In this document: positions 12,841 to 24,664 of the stretch, piece by piece
How positions within the stretch are numbered: position 1 is the stretch's first letter
How the letters are laid out: every line of letters starts with the position of its first letter
The notes under the pieces: model-generated
Told to the model about the DNA's origin: nothing
Database searches by the model: none
What the model saw: only the letters and a program-made list of their open reading frames with translations
Translations under genes and position numbers: made by a program
From: Conus ventricosus
Lineage: Eukaryota > Mollusca > Gastropoda > Neogastropoda > Conidae
DNA: 64,000 nt
Reading direction: 5' to 3'
NCBI GenBank assembly: GCA_018398815.1
Contig: CM031604.1
Coordinates: 61,608,496-61,672,495, forward strand

Positions 12841-14233
12841 TTACGGGATTCTCAGAATAAACTTTTTTTGGTTTGCTGGCAAGTCTTTGGGATCTTCTAG
12901 GAAGCGGAACCGGTGTAGGCAGCGGAACTGGTTTCTTCCTTTCAGGGATCGGGGAATGTTCATCATTACAAAGTCTTCCTGGGATTCGCTTTTGGAGTCT
13001 TCTTCTCGTGTGGGAGGGGTATTGGGTCTTCGTCCTGGGCCTTCCGAGTCTTCCTCTGGGTTCGCGGCTGGCAGCATGTCCTTCCCTTTTGACCGTGCGG
13101 TCGATTCCTCCAGCCAATGGTCGTACCACGTAGGCGTCGTTGTTATAGGGCCCGCGTGACGACCTGGAATAGTTGAGGCTTCCAGGCATCTTGCAACTTC
13201 CCTCTCTCCCGGTTGCGAAGGTAGACCAGTCCCCTTCAGACAGGATGGAGGAAGACGTTTTCCCGCCTGGCTTCGTCTCTCCTGGCGGCGATTTTCTGGG
13301 ACTGTTGGTGTGCCTTGCTGTAGGCGTCTCTCAGGCGAGCCTGGTGAAGATTGACCCAAGTGTGGGTTCAACTGGCTGGTTGTCGTTGCCCAAGATGTCA
13401 TCGACTGGGAGTCTTGGGTGTTGCCCGAATAGTAGGAAATGTGGTGCGAAACCCGTGGTCGCGTGAGGCGTGTTATTGTAGGCCTGGACCAGTTCCGGCA
13501 GGTGGACAGGCCAATTCCTTTTCTCTTCATGGGTGAGGGAACGAAGGAGCTTGAACATGGAGCGGTTGAACCTCCCCGCATTGCCCTTTTGCCCTGGGGA
13601 TGGTAGGGGGTCGTGGGTCTTCTTAATGTTGTACATCGTGCAGAGCTCGGCGATCAGGTTGGACTCGAAATTTCGCCCTTGGTCGCTGTGGATACATTTG
13701 GGAAACCCCCCCGTACTTCAGGAACCATTCTTTGATCAAGTTTGGCCACAGGGGAGGCTTCTTGGTTGGTGGTGGGTACCGTTGTGTAAACTTGGAGAAG
13801 ACGTCTGTCATTATCAGGACGTTTTCCTCTACCGTCGCTGGCAGCTTCTAACTTGGTGAAACTATGGCCAAGACTTTTCTAACGGCCCGCGATGCTTGAA
13901 GGTGTCCTGACGGGGTGAAAGTTCTTGGGATGTTGCCCCAGGTGCATCTCGGGCCAGTTGGAGAGTGACTCCCACGCCCCGTGCATGCCGGCCAGTCGCT
14001 CGTGGCGCAGAGCCCCATGTTTGCGGTTGATTCCCGGGTGGGCCCCTTTCGTCGTGAAGGGGGGTCAGGACTCTTCTTTCATCGGCGGGGCAGGACCAGT
14101 TGTGGGCAGGGGCCCTGTTGCAGATCTTCGACCTTCCTGTAGAGGATCCCCGTCTTCCAGAAGTCGGAGCGTTTGCTGCAAAGGGTTTGAAGATCTCCGG
14201 TTTCCTTTTGGGTGGGGGTTCTTCTCCGGCCAA
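12841..14233 (-). pseudogene. Integrase and C-terminal tail of conventional gypsy element
   Basis: Downstream of RNase H, frames near 13623-13811 give MTDVFSKFTQ and EWFLKYG, the start of the integrase core. The 13331-13636 frame carries FNRSMFKLLRSLTHEEK and then AYNNTPHATTGFAPHFLLFG, the end of the core. The residue expected to be the catalytic Glu before the FNRSM motif reads Gly as assembled. A basic tail containing RRSQRLASKPKK ends near 12841. Position after RNase H gives the standard Ty3/gypsy order. Confidence 0.8.
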
Positions 14234-14276
14234 CGCCAGGACTGGGGGGCGATGACTGGATCTCGTGCTTGCTCCC

Positions 14277-15931
14277 TTACTTCACCAGCGTCTTCTTCAG
14301 CATCAGGGTTTTGTTTCCGTATAAGCGTAAACTCTGCAGTCTGTCTCTTGGATGGCAGCAATCTGGGGTGGACAGGAGTAGCAGCGGCTTCATTTTCCCC
14401 GTGTGGGGCAGTCGAAAGGCGTCCAGCAGGATTGTCTTGCCAGCCCGGTACTTGATTTCAAAGTCGAACTGTGCTAACTGAGCAGCCCAGCTTTCTCTAG
14501 AACCCCAGGAAGCTGTCTTGAAGTGGGCAAGGGGATTGTTGTCAGTGTAAAACGACAAACTTGGAGCCCAGGAGGTAGTCTCTGAATTTTTCGGTGACAG
14601 CCCACTTCATGGCGAAAAATTCTAGCTTCATGCTAGAGTAATTGGCCTGATTCTTTTCTGTTGGACGTAGCCTTCTGCTTGCATTAGGCCAGGACCTGGC
14701 GTCGCCCATTTTGTTCTTGAGAGAGAATGGCGCCCCAGTCCGTCGTGGCTGGCGTCAGTCTCCAGGATGAAAGGTTTGTGAAATCTGCGTAGCCCAGGAC
14801 AGGTGCTGAAGTCATGGCGGTCTTCAGTTTTCTGAAAGCTTCCTCATGGTTTGGGCCCAGGTGGGGTGATGTCGGCGTTTTTTTTTCTTGCTTTTGGGTC
14901 GCTGGAGACCAAGTCGTGGAGGGGACCGGCTATCTTGGCAAAATTTCTGATGAACCGCCGGTAGTACTGGCGAAACCCAGGAACTGCGGAGCTAAAGGGT
15001 TGTAGTGGGGACTGGCCTTTCCCTTGACAACCCGTACCTTGGAGTCTTCGCAGGATACCCTTCAGCAGAGATGGGTGCCCCAGGTAGATAAACTTGGCGT
15101 CGCGGGAAATTTTGACATTTGTCTGCCCTCAACTTGAGTCCCGTTTCTTTTGATTTTTCGGAGCAGGCGTTCCAAGTGTTCCAGGTGTTCTTCAAAGGTC
15201 TTTGAGTATATCAGGAGGTCGTCGATGTAGACCAAGAGGAACTGGAACATGATTCGGACATCGTAGACTGCACCCAGTCGCTGGAACGTGGCTGGTGCCT
15301 TTGCAGAGGCCCATTGGCATTCTGGTATATTCAAAGAGGCCCACTGGAGTGGTGAAAGCCGTCTTATGTTGATCGTCAGGGTGCATGGCTATCTGGTGGA
15401 AGCCGGAGCCAAGGTCAAGGGTGGAAAAAGTACTGTGACCCGACAAGCGTCGAAAGACTCTGGATTCTGGCAGAGGGAAGGCATCTCTGATTGGTTTGGA
15501 GTTCAAATTGGGGTAGTCAAACGCAAAGTCGGATGGACCCGTCTTTCTTCCTGACGATGACAATCGGTGCAGCGTAGGGGCTGTAACTCTCAGTGATGAT
15601 GCCCTTCTTCAGTAGTTCTTTCGGTGACTCTGAACTTCTTCAAATTGATGGGGAGGAATTCTACGATATGGTTGAGCCACTGGTTTTTCATCTGTAGTCT
15701 TCACCGATGTGTCACTGCATCAGTGTAGCCCAGATCTGTACAGTCAGTCATGAAGGCGTCGGAGTACTTTTCAAGGAGGTTCTGTAGCTTCTTTTTCTGT
15801 CTGTCAGTGCCATCGAAGTCTGGAAGAAGGATGTTGGATTTTGTTTTGCTGCTTGCCTCTGTCTTCTCTCTTTCTTCTTCTTCCGCAGTGACTTTCTGAT
15901 ACATGAGTTCGTTGACGTTGAGCTGGATCAA
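14277..15931 (-). pseudogene. Reverse transcriptase and RNase H of conventional gypsy element
   Basis: From high to low coordinates: a FSTLDLGSGFHQIAMHPDDQ block with a catalytic Asp, KTAFTTPVGLFEYTRMPMGL, and LLVYIDDLLIYSKTFEEHLE with the YIDD catalytic pair (about 15190-15240). RNase H sequence follows, with FYTDNNPLAHF near 14520-14555 and AQFDFEIKYRAGK. Frame shifts separate the blocks but the order is intact, and all visible catalytic residues are conserved. Confidence 0.85.
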
Positions 15932-16111
15932 AGGCCCTTTTTTTATGCGTGTTGACAGCTTCTAAGACAGCTACTGGAGTTCTGGCAGGCAGGAGTTTGT
16001 CCTCATGTGTCAGGTTGCCATCCTGACATAGCGTGACTGCCATGGTTTTTTGAGCAAAGGGGGGACTAGTAGCAGGCCTTGGGAAAGTGGTTGCGTCGAT
16101 GTTTGAAGCCA

Positions 16112-16554
16112 TCAGGGATAGAAGTCAGTCTTCGGGCTTGAGACTTTGATTGTCGCAATAGAGAAGGCAGGGATGTGTTGACGGGAGATCGTACGAGCGA
16201 TGCCCTTGGTAGACATCTTCTTCTTCTTGATTTCTTGCGCTAAGAGTTGAAGGGTTGGAGGAAGGTTTGAAGCATTGTTCAGGCAGGGTTCCAAGACGTT
16301 CATCCCCAGCAGTAAAGGACTTTGTTCCTTCTTCTCCCTCATAAATGGGTCCGTAGGCGTTTTGACTACAAGACCGGGGTGTTTGAGCAGAGGGTATTGA
16401 AGACTTGTATGTCGACCAAGTAGATGGCGGAGTAGGGCACCTCTGCCCCATTCACTGCTCGTATTTTGACAGGGCCATCTTCCTTGTCGAAGATTCTTGA
16501 GATTGTTGCGCCCAAGCTTTTTGTGACAGTCGTTACTTCGCTGCCCGTGTCCAC
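16112..16554 (-). pseudogene. Aspartic protease of conventional gypsy element
   Basis: The motif VDTGSEVTTV-like (DTGS near 16543-16551) is the catalytic triad of a retropepsin, followed by a beta-rich stretch IRAVNGAEVPYSAIYLVD. A second frame (16112-16342) carries a LLLGMNVLEP block, the usual second conserved protease motif. Frames shift between the two blocks. The enzyme would process the polyprotein. Confidence 0.75.
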
Positions 16555-16559
16555 GAGAG

Positions 16560-17760
16560 CCTGTGTCGTCCTGCCGTTAATCTTGATTTCAAATCGTCGG
16601 ACATCTTCCGGCGAGGTTTGTCTTCGTTTCTTCCTTTTATGTGCAGCCTTTTGCTGCGAACTTGACTTCTTCTATTGTTTTTTGACTGCTTCTTCTTCCT
16701 CCCCCCGCTGCCTGGTTTTCCATAACAGGCGGGGGTTACTTTCGTTTCCCTGCATCCTGTAGCCCTGTTGATTTTGTCTTTGCTGCCTTTTGAAAGATAC
16801 TGTTTGTCTTGCTCGCAGTTTGCTTGGGGCGTGTCCCTTTGCGCTGGCACCACCAGCACGTCCGTGTAGACTGGGGAAACTGGGGTGGTGGGTGAAGGGA
16901 AAACTGATGGGAAAAGCATTCTGGGGAGGGGACAAACGCTGGTTGCTGCCGACTTCTAGGGCATTGACGGGGCTGCTCTTCTATGCTGCCCGGTAGGTGT
17001 TGCTTGAGGGCTTCTGTCTTCAGAGTCAGCGCCGATATTTTCTCCTCCAGCCGCTGCAGCATGTCGGGGCCCAGTGATGTCGTTCGATGGCATTCTCGGC
17101 GATGGAGTCTTTCCCTCATCCATCGTTGTGCTTCCTTTGTTGCTTCTATGAAGGTAGCCCGGGGGTGTTCCCTTGTAAACCGCTTCATGTCCCCCCTTCA
17201 AGGATGCCGGGGGCAGGCCGTTGAAAAATGCTCCCGAAGTAATGTTGGGTGGGGAGGCGCGTCAGGATTTTGCCTCGTAGATCTTGACCCATAGCATTTC
17301 GGAGTGTTGATGCGTATTCGCCTATAGACCCCGCCCCCTAAACCCAAACTGTCGCCCGAAGAAGGTCGCCGTCAGTGTTGAGTGATCTTTTTGTTCCCCC
17401 CCCCCTTCTTGTTCAAGAATCTTGATTATTTTCTCAGCTGAGTTGATCTCCCCCGCTTCCCGTGTCAGGATCTCTTGCTTGGCTCGCCCTCAAGTGAGTT
17501 TAAAAAGCCAGCTTGCCGCTAAGCGGGGGTCTGGGATGGGCTGAAGTTCAGGATTTAGGCGCACCTCTCGGGCGAAGTCTTTTCCCCGTCGCCATCGCCT
17601 GAAAATTACGCAGCTTGTAGAGTCTGCAGGGGTTGCTGTGTTTTCTGGAAAATGATGCCAGCATCAGTGTTGTGTTGATCTTGGGGTTCGCCAATGGTTC
17701 ATCATCTCTTCAATGATGTCCATAATCAATCTGAAGAAGCTGGTCTGAACCGCAGGGCCC
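16560..17760 (-). pseudogene. gag region of conventional gypsy element, frame-broken
   Basis: Minus-strand reading in several frames gives a capsid-like helical region: a QDLRGKILTRLPTQ block near 17220-17290 and ATFIEATKEAQRWMRERL near 17095-17150. A zinc-knuckle start (CWWCQRKG, C-x2-C) follows near 16850, its remaining His and Cys displaced into other frames, and then a Lys-rich tail. Gag would package element RNA into virus-like particles. The start codon is not determined because of frame shifts. Confidence 0.65.
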
Positions 17761-17817
17761 GGGTTACTGAGTCTGGTCTGCTGTCAATATAGGCTTACTT
17801 CTATATTATGATCCACA

Positions 17818-17836
17818 ATCCCACTTCTGACAACCA
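17818..17836 (-). promoter_or_regulatory. Primer binding site, tRNA-Leu-like
   Basis: On the minus strand, six bases inside the 5' LTR, the sequence reads TGGTTGTCAGAAGTGGGAT. It starts with the TGG that pairs with the tRNA CCA end. It resembles the tRNA-Leu-type primer sites used by some animal gypsy elements, with one extra T; the specific tRNA is an inference. Confidence 0.6.
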
Positions 17837-17842
17837 AAAATC

Positions 17843-18775
17843 TGTGGCAAAGTGGGCTAGGCAAAGGCCCAAAAGCTCGATCGAAACCAAGGATTTTCAA
17901 CTTCAATCTTATAATTTTGTTGGATGCTCAATCTCATCTTCGTGCCTGCCACTTTGCACAGATTAATCATGCAGACTAAATCTGCTGGGTGTTGTGGATC
18001 AATAGAAGTACAGAGACAGCAAGCAACCAGCGCTCAGATCAGCCAGGCAAACAATCTTTTGGGCCAGACAGAATCGATGTTTCCCCTTCTCTTTTATGTC
18101 AGCAAGGATGGTCACAAGCATCTGTCCCCGAGACCCGTCAGCAAGAACAACGCAAGAACAACTGCGCAAGAACAACAACGCCCTGGACCACAAACACACT
18201 CTCCTTTTATACATGCCGTCGTCAATTGATCGGACGACCAACACTACCACATCACCCTAACAACATAACATCGAAAAAAAATCTAACGACCAACTCTACG
18301 ACATCACCCTACCAACATGACATCGAAGCAAAAATAATACTATAACAAACTATCGATAAATGCAATATAATAATCTAATTCTAACCAACAACTGTTAAAT
18401 GAAACTTAATCAAGTTTCCGATGATTTGCTTGTCTTCGTTCCTAAAACGAAATGTAAACAAGTAAATCATCGTAGCAACTAACCCTTAGCAACTGTATCA
18501 AAATTTTATATTCCCAAATAATTGATTTCTCTTCTTCGTTGATATTTTCGTTATTGATGTATGGGTTTATGTTGAACTAAAAACAGCTTAAAGTTTGCTT
18601 GTTTCGATATACCTTATATTTACCTATCTTCCATGGAAACATATGTTCTATTTTGGATCTACAATCTGATCTTTATGATTAAAGAAACGTTTTTACTCAT
18701 TCGTTTGTTAAGAGTGATTTTTCCTGTAATAATGGGCTGAAAACATCGTAAATAACTTTCTTCACTTCTCCCACA
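17843..18775 (-). repeat. 5' LTR of the conventional gypsy element
   Basis: 933 bp, aligned along its length with 10877-11813. On the plus strand it begins TGTGGCAAAG and ends TTCTCCCACA. Differences from its partner are mainly one- to three-base insertions or deletions, for example TGGGCTAGGC here against TGGGCTTAGGGC there. As the upstream LTR on the minus strand it should hold the promoter. Confidence 0.92.
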
Positions 18776-18920
18776 TAAATTTATAAGCAAACACACACTA
18801 TATGGTTATTACATTCCACATCCCTTGTAATTACTTGCACAGAGTCGGTGAATAGTTAGTGACTTTGACTCCATTTCGATTCTGTATGGATTGTCCAGGC
18901 TCTAGTAGTGATGAAGCGTT

Positions 18921-19528
18921 TTTACCCATGTTATGGTGCAGAGTGGTTTAAAGGGGGGTACAGATGAAGACAGGCAGATGGTGTAGGAGCCAAGGGACAG
19001 CAGCTGGTGAGATACAATCTGGAAGGCAGGAGGAGGTGAGGGGTTTACATTTATTATTGTTTTTTTTTTTCCTTCTTTGATCAGCATAGATCTGAACTTG
19101 ATTTTCATAATCTTCTAATCTGAACTCGATTTTCAATCATCTACAATCTGAAAATCAATTTTCAATCATCGCATACCCTTAATCGAACTCAATGATACAC
19201 ACCCTACACACACCCCCCTTCGCAACCTGAGAGGAGGGTGTGTGTAGGGTATGTATAATTTTAGTTTGATTGGGGATGTGCGATGGTTTAAAATCGAGTT
19301 CAGGTTGTAGAGGATTGAAAATTGAGTTCAGATTAGTAGATTATGAAACTCGAGTTCAGATAAATATGCTGGGTCAAAGAAGAAAGAAAAAAAAAATTTG
19401 TCAACCCTCACCTCCTCCTGCCTTCCCCGATGGTCTCTCGACCAGTTGCTTTCCTTTGGGTCCTACACTATCTGCCTGTCTTCATCTGTACACCCCTTAC
19501 CACTCAGCACCATCACACCCATAAAGTA
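18921..19528. repeat. Large near-palindrome (300-bp arms, 10-bp loop) in intron 1
   Basis: The left arm (18921-19220) and right arm (19231-19528) are reverse complements with scattered mismatches and short indels. Matched landmarks include GTACAGATGAAGACAGGCAG on the left with its complement on the right, GGAAGGCAGGAGGAGGTGAG with its complement, and the inner ACCCTACACACACCC / GGGTGTGTGTAGGGT. The loop is about CGCAACCTGA. Candidates are a foldback or miniature inverted-repeat element, or an inverted duplication. If intron 1 is transcribed, the RNA could form a long double-stranded hairpin. Confidence 0.88.
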
Positions 19529-20226
19529 ATATTATTTCTTAACAACATTCCCGTGGGCACATGTTTGCCGACAATATTGTATCATGAATACACAAAGTTT
19601 ATTTATCTGATGGTGTGTTTTGTTTTTGACTTTTGGGAACCTGTATCAGTGAGAGTAACCAGTAGAAAAAAGACTGATAAGTGACAGTTGGAATGAAGAT
19701 AATTGAAAAATAAAAACAACCAACACTGTGTAAAATTTCAAATTTTCTGTTTATTCAAAACTTTTTTCAAGCTAAAACACAGAATGAAGATAAGACAGAA
19801 TCCTTGATTCCTTGTTCTGTCTTGTACAATATCCTGATCGAAGTCCTTTACTTGACATAGCCTGAAACATAGGGGGTCATGGTTGACACATGTAAGGGAA
19901 AATTTTGTTTCAGACTAGATATAATTTACCATTATTAGATGCCTTTGCCAGAAACACTGATTCTTGACCACGTAAGTAGCAAAGCCCTACAAACCCTCCT
20001 GTGTAGTATTGAAGACTTAAATGCCTGTTAGCTGGCATCATCCTGACTGAAACTGAAATATTTGACAATATATTTCAAAATATTTTTGTGTTCCATCTTG
20101 GGGACATGTATGTCATTTGTGTAGACGGGCTTTGGTCTTCTGTAGTAGTGTAATGATGTATTCAAGATTCTCAATCAGTAGTTAAATGGAAGCCATATAA
20201 AGCTAATGTGAAAGATGTCTGTAAAC

Positions 20227-20329
20227 TATCCATTTGTCTGTCTATCTATATTTGTAATTGTATGTATATGTATGAGCATCTGTATCTATCCCTTTGTCTG
20301 TCTATCTATATTTGTAATTGTATGTATAT
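20227..20329. repeat. Two-copy tandem duplication, 60-bp period
   Basis: A segment including TTTGTCTGTCTATCTATATT is repeated 60 bp later almost without change. It lies in intron 1 about 250 bp before exon 2. No function is apparent. Confidence 0.85.
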
Positions 20330-20582
20330 CAATGTATAGCATACTTTTACATTGTGTATGCATACACTCAATGTATTCTGTTGTATATCACATTAATACT
20401 GACAGACACTGGAACAGTGGAAGGCACCATATTAACAGATGTTTGTGTACAAGATTTTGTTTTTTATTCAGTGGAGCCTTATCATCAATACATGATGTTT
20501 CAGATTCTAGATGAGTGGTAAAAGGAACTGAAAATGAAGAGTTTAGAACCTTGTGGTGGGAATCTGATCATTGTCAGCTCAG

Positions 20583-20651
20583 GTTAATGACCTGCTGCCA
20601 CAGCTGATAGAGGGGCCTCAGCTGACTGAACTTGCTGAAAAGCTGTTCCCG
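20583..20651 (+). CDS. Exon 2 of giant zinc-finger gene (23 codons)
   Basis: Preceded by a CTCAG acceptor and followed by CCG|GTGAGT, a good donor. The phase-0 translation begins VNDLLPQLIEGPQ and ends AEKLFP. It keeps the acidic, leucine-rich helical character of exon 1. The 69-bp length preserves phase. The other available frame through this acceptor meets a stop, which fixes the choice. It could in principle be chance, but both splice sites are strong and phases agree on each side. Confidence 0.7.
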
Positions 20652-21800
20652 GTGAGTGCACTATATTATGTTTGCTTGCATTTTCTTCTTACTTTGACAT
20701 GGTCTTTCACATTTAATTAATACTGTATTCTGATGACTTGATGGATTTAATTCTGCAGAGTGTGCCATCTTGGGTAGTCTGAAAAAAAAATAAGATGAAG
20801 GATTGATGTATACATTTTAAAACAGACATTTTTCTAGAAGTCCCTTTAAAGTGAACCATCAAAGACTGCTCCCAGCTGAAAATGCAGACTCTCATGCAGA
20901 CTTGATAACCAGTAAAACAGAAAGAGACTGTGACACAAAGTGAGCCAGTAGGATACAAAAACTTTATTTTAAATAAAACTATCCCTTTTTCGGCCTTAGA
21001 ACTGTTTGCTTTTGTGTCATTGGTTTTTTTTTTGAAAGGCCACAAATGGATTATGAACTCATATTTACAGCTTTTGAGTTAAGCCCATCCCCAGATCTAC
21101 TGAGCTCTACAGAGACATTGCCTAAGTATGAAAAGATTTTGAAAGTGCTTCAGTGTTATTTTAGTATTGTCAGGATCTGTAACTTGTGTAAGTTTTCCAA
21201 ATATCTGTCTTTAAACTGGAAACAAACAACAAACATCAGTTTCCAACTAGTGAAAGTATATTTAGAAACAGCTGTATTCATCAATGTATGAGATGAAAGG
21301 AAGCTGAGGTTGAATTATAGGTCAGAAAATTGATAAATTGCTCTGATAAGGAGTAAGATCCTCTCCTAATCATCATATTTTTTTTTCTCCCCGCTGGAAG
21401 GTACTTGTGTGAATAGGTTAATCTGCAGTTTTGCAGAGAGCCTCCTACCCCAGCCACACATACTAATGTCATCACCCATCCCTACAGCTAACACTATGAA
21501 CCACTGTCATAATTTTTTCAATGCTGTCAAGCCAGTTATTTTAATACACTTGGTGATCTGCTGATCAGACGCTTGCCACTTCCCCAGTTTTTTCTTCTTC
21601 TTGAATGAATGAGCGTGTCTCTCTGCCTGCTAGAATGGTGTCAAAGTGTATATACTGTAACTTGGCATTGTAAGTCAGACTCTTACTGAAAGGCTCTTTG
21701 TTGCTAATGAGGATGAAGGGAATGTAAGACATAAAAAGAAAATTATCTCTGCCAGGAGATGTGTAAGATTGTTATGTAAACAAAATTTTCTTATATTCAG
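20652..21800 (+). other. Intron 2 (1.15 kb)
   Basis: From GTGAGT to TATATTCAG. A/T-rich, with no further exon that preserves phase and no recognised repeat. Small open frames inside are not supported. Confidence 0.6.
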
Positions 21801-22016
21801 ACAATGTGCCCGCGTTATTTTAAACATCAAATGGCAACAGCTTGACCCAAGCGAGCAGGATCGACAGAATTTGGAAAATGCGCTGTCAATAATGCCATCA
21901 GTTTATGGAAACCACTGGGCTTCACTCGTTTTGGAGAGGTCATTGCTCTCATGACAGAGCCATGGACTGATCGAGCCTTACCATGGTCATGGGTAGTGAA
22001 GAGGATAATGAAGAAG
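21801..22016 (+). CDS. Exon 3 of giant zinc-finger gene, internally frame-disturbed
   Basis: The acceptor is TTATATTCAG at 21791-21800. The donor is AAG|GTGAAG after 22016 or AAG|GTCAGT after 22022, both phase 0. The 216-bp length preserves phase. The first part reads best in the +1 frame (CARVILNIKWQQLDPSEQD), the second part in frame 0 (AISLWKPLGFTRFGEVIALM, then EPWTDRALPWSWVVKRIMKK). Reading frame 0 throughout meets one TGA near 21843. The simplest explanation is one extra base near 21801 and one missing base near 21885, in line with indel errors elsewhere. The helical, Trp-rich segment leads smoothly into the giant exon. Confidence 0.6.
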
Positions 22017-22872
22017 GTGAAGGTCAGTCGGTTTGTTTCTCTCTTTCTCTTTCTCTTTTTGTTGTATATTATTTAATTTGTTTTTTTAAATGTATTATGA
22101 ATGTCCATGAGTGTTTTTAGAGTAAGACCATATAGCTGAACATCCACATAATTTTTGTGAATAATGCTGAGATACTGTATGCGATAATTTGTATAAGAAT
22201 AGTGCTTTCAAAAACTACTGTTCTAATCATTAGACTGTTATAGAAATTATTATGATTATAATTGTCTGATTGTCGAATGATGTTAATTAGGTGGGAATCA
22301 AGTTATAATTTCTAATAGTTACTGTCAATGAGTAGCTTGGTGTGAACAGTAACTGATATTTGTCCTTTGAATTAATTGTAGACATACAGGAATGGTTTTC
22401 GGTGGAAATTGGATCCCAACAGATTTAGGCTCTAACACTTGGACAGTTCTAAAGTTGACTGTTGAGTTGAAACACCATCCGTAGCAACAGGAACTCCTAT
22501 GTTGTAGGTAGTTGTCTGTGTTAATATTCATTAGATTTAGATACAGTGGTTATGTGTTAATGCTGAGGATCATATGCCGATCACTCAGTTGCTTGCCCCA
22601 TATGTTTGAAAACCAGTTCACCCCATTAACAGCATAGACTGAATATATTAGTAATTGAGGAAACCTCACACAATATATCTTTTTATATTAGGACCCCAGA
22701 ACTTATGTCACAAACCCAGTAAATCACTGAAATGTCCAGGTTTCTTCTGGAACATAGCAAAAGATGAGCTACAGAATGTTTGGTTGCTGGCTCTTTGTGC
22801 TGAACATTTGGTTGGTCGCACTCTCTTCTTTCATTTTTCTTTCTTTGCAGTGAACTCATCTAAGGCATTGAC

Positions 22873-22972
22873 NNNNNNNNNNNNNNNNNNNNNNNNNNNN
22901 NNNNNNNNNNNNNNNNNNNNNNNNNNNNNNNNNNNNNNNNNNNNNNNNNNNNNNNNNNNNNNNNNNNNNNNN
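22873..22972. other. Assembly gap (100 N)
   Basis: A 100-base N placeholder. Open frames that run through it are artefacts. True size and content are unknown. Confidence 0.99.
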
Positions 22973-24558
22973 TTGGTAAGATTGAAAACTCGGACATTGT
23001 GAACTTAATTAGTGACAGATCTTTTTCCTTTACCAGGTGACTTATTATTTGAAACAAAAAATAATGGACAGTATAGTTCTGTAGATTTTGTTGTATAAAA
23101 AGAATTTTTCATGCTGTTCTTTTAGAGTAACAAAAAGATTGTTTCATGGAGTTCTATTAGACTAGAGATTATTTCAAAATTGTTAAAGGTCAGAATTTCT
23201 TTTTCCAGTTCTGATCTTTGATAATGGAATTGACTTGTATTTCTCTTTCGTGTTTGACCAGAGTAACAAGAACATGGGATAGAGGGCTGTCACTTATCTT
23301 TTAACTTGAACTAAGTCAAGGTTACACAGTATGTAACGGCAATATTGTGATATCAATCCAGAGATAGTTTGCCATTCAGAAACTCATTATCATAGCTGTA
23401 CCAGAATGCATCTTATGTCTCTTAGGTCAAATCAGTTTGTTGTGTGAGAAGAAAAGTCAGTAAAACAGAACAGTATGCGCCACTTTTTCTTTGTAATTTT
23501 TTTTTATATCTGTGACGTGAGCTCCTTGCATTTTAGTATTATTTCAGTGCATCATGAGGATGATCTGATCATTTACACTGGAGTGAACACTGTACTCCAG
23601 CATAAAAAAATCTCGAACAGTTATAATTGGTTTGCATGTTGCTGAATTGTTTTAAACCTTGAGCTTCCATTGATCGCCTGCATCAAAGCTTAATCTTTGC
23701 TACTCTGTATAAGTTCATCTGCCTCTTTGTTTTGTGTCTTTCATGTTGCAGGTGTAGTTAATGACTCTTTTCTTCAGTCTTTTTTATTATTCACGAGTCT
23801 TAATTACAAACCATGAAATTCTGCTCCTTCAAGTAATATAGTTAAGCTAGAATGATTTTTAACTTTTGAATGTTCACATTTGTGATATTCGAATCTTTTT
23901 TAATTGATATGTTTCAGTATGTGGGATAAGTTTCCTGCAGTTTTTACTTGGCTGTGTAATTTTTGCCATCAACGTGGACAAAGGCTACTGGAAAACTTTA
24001 AGGATCCACAAAGACGACCAATGAAGAATTGACGGCAAGAAAGCAGACATGCTCAGTGATTTGCACATATCAGTAAATTCGAACTCGTTCTTTTGCATTG
24101 TGTTGGAATAAGTGAAACTACGGAATCCCCAGTTCAGTTTAGGTGGATCACCACATGAAGGTTGCAGCTTTGATATGAAGCAGAATCCAAGTGAGACTAC
24201 AATTGTAATTTTGGTTTAGTGTTAAATAATAGGCAGGATAGAGAGAAAGAGATCCTGTACAAACTTGCCAGTTGGAAGTTGAACTGATCCATTCACAGGT
24301 ATTTAACCCTATAGATTGCCGCTATTGTTATAGGTTTGCATTCTGTGTGCCGGACAAATTGACTTTTTGCTAGTACTAAATATGTTCAGTCTCATTTATT
24401 ATGGGAGATATCGCCTTTAGATTTTTGGCATGTTTTCTCTCATACCAGGGCTATATATCGTGAAATTAATCTTTGATTTTTTCATCTGGCGTATAATAAA
24501 TAATCTTATAATTCAATTTTTTGTTTAACATTGAATTTGCAGCATACAAAAACCCACA

Positions 24559-24653
24559 GCGCAAAACAAAACATACAAACCAGCCAAAGTGGTTTAGTGT
24601 TTACTGACACCTGTGAAAATGATAAACCAGTAAACAATGGTTATGTTTTGCGC
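24559..24653. repeat. 95-bp palindromic element
   Basis: The ends GCGCAAAACAAAACATA and TTATGTTTTGCGC are inverted copies, and pairing continues inward (AAACCAG...; TTTACTG/CAGTAAA). It looks like a very short MITE or a foldback remnant. Confidence 0.7.
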
Positions 24654-24664
24654 CCATAAGAATC

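Larger units (their letters stand above)
10877..18775 (-). mobile_element. Ty3/gypsy-type LTR retrotransposon, conventional order
   Basis: A 7.9-kb element on the minus strand. Two LTRs of 937 and 933 bp begin TGTGG and end CCACA. Inside, from the 5' side (high coordinates), are a primer site next to the 5' LTR, gag, an aspartic protease, reverse transcriptase, RNase H and integrase, then about 1 kb of non-coding sequence and a G-rich polypurine tract. PR-RT-RH-IN is the usual Ty3/gypsy order. Every domain is cut by frame shifts as assembled. No clean target duplication is visible (left flank ACATA, right flank TAAAT); the scaffold gap is close by. It is antisense to the host gene. Confidence 0.92.
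9994..20582 (+). other. Intron 1 (10.6 kb), filled by repeats
   Basis: Bounded by GTAAGA at 9994 and CTCAG at 20578-20582. It contains a 100-N gap, a complete minus-strand Ty3/gypsy LTR element (10877-18775), a 600-bp near-palindrome (18921-19528) and a 60-bp tandem duplication. The remaining stretches (9994-10723, 19529-20226, 20330-20582) show no gene. The gap means its true length is unknown. Confidence 0.65.

Noticed and set aside
22655..23002. Frames crossing the second N gap
   Set aside because: Same artefact; no splice sites or domain.
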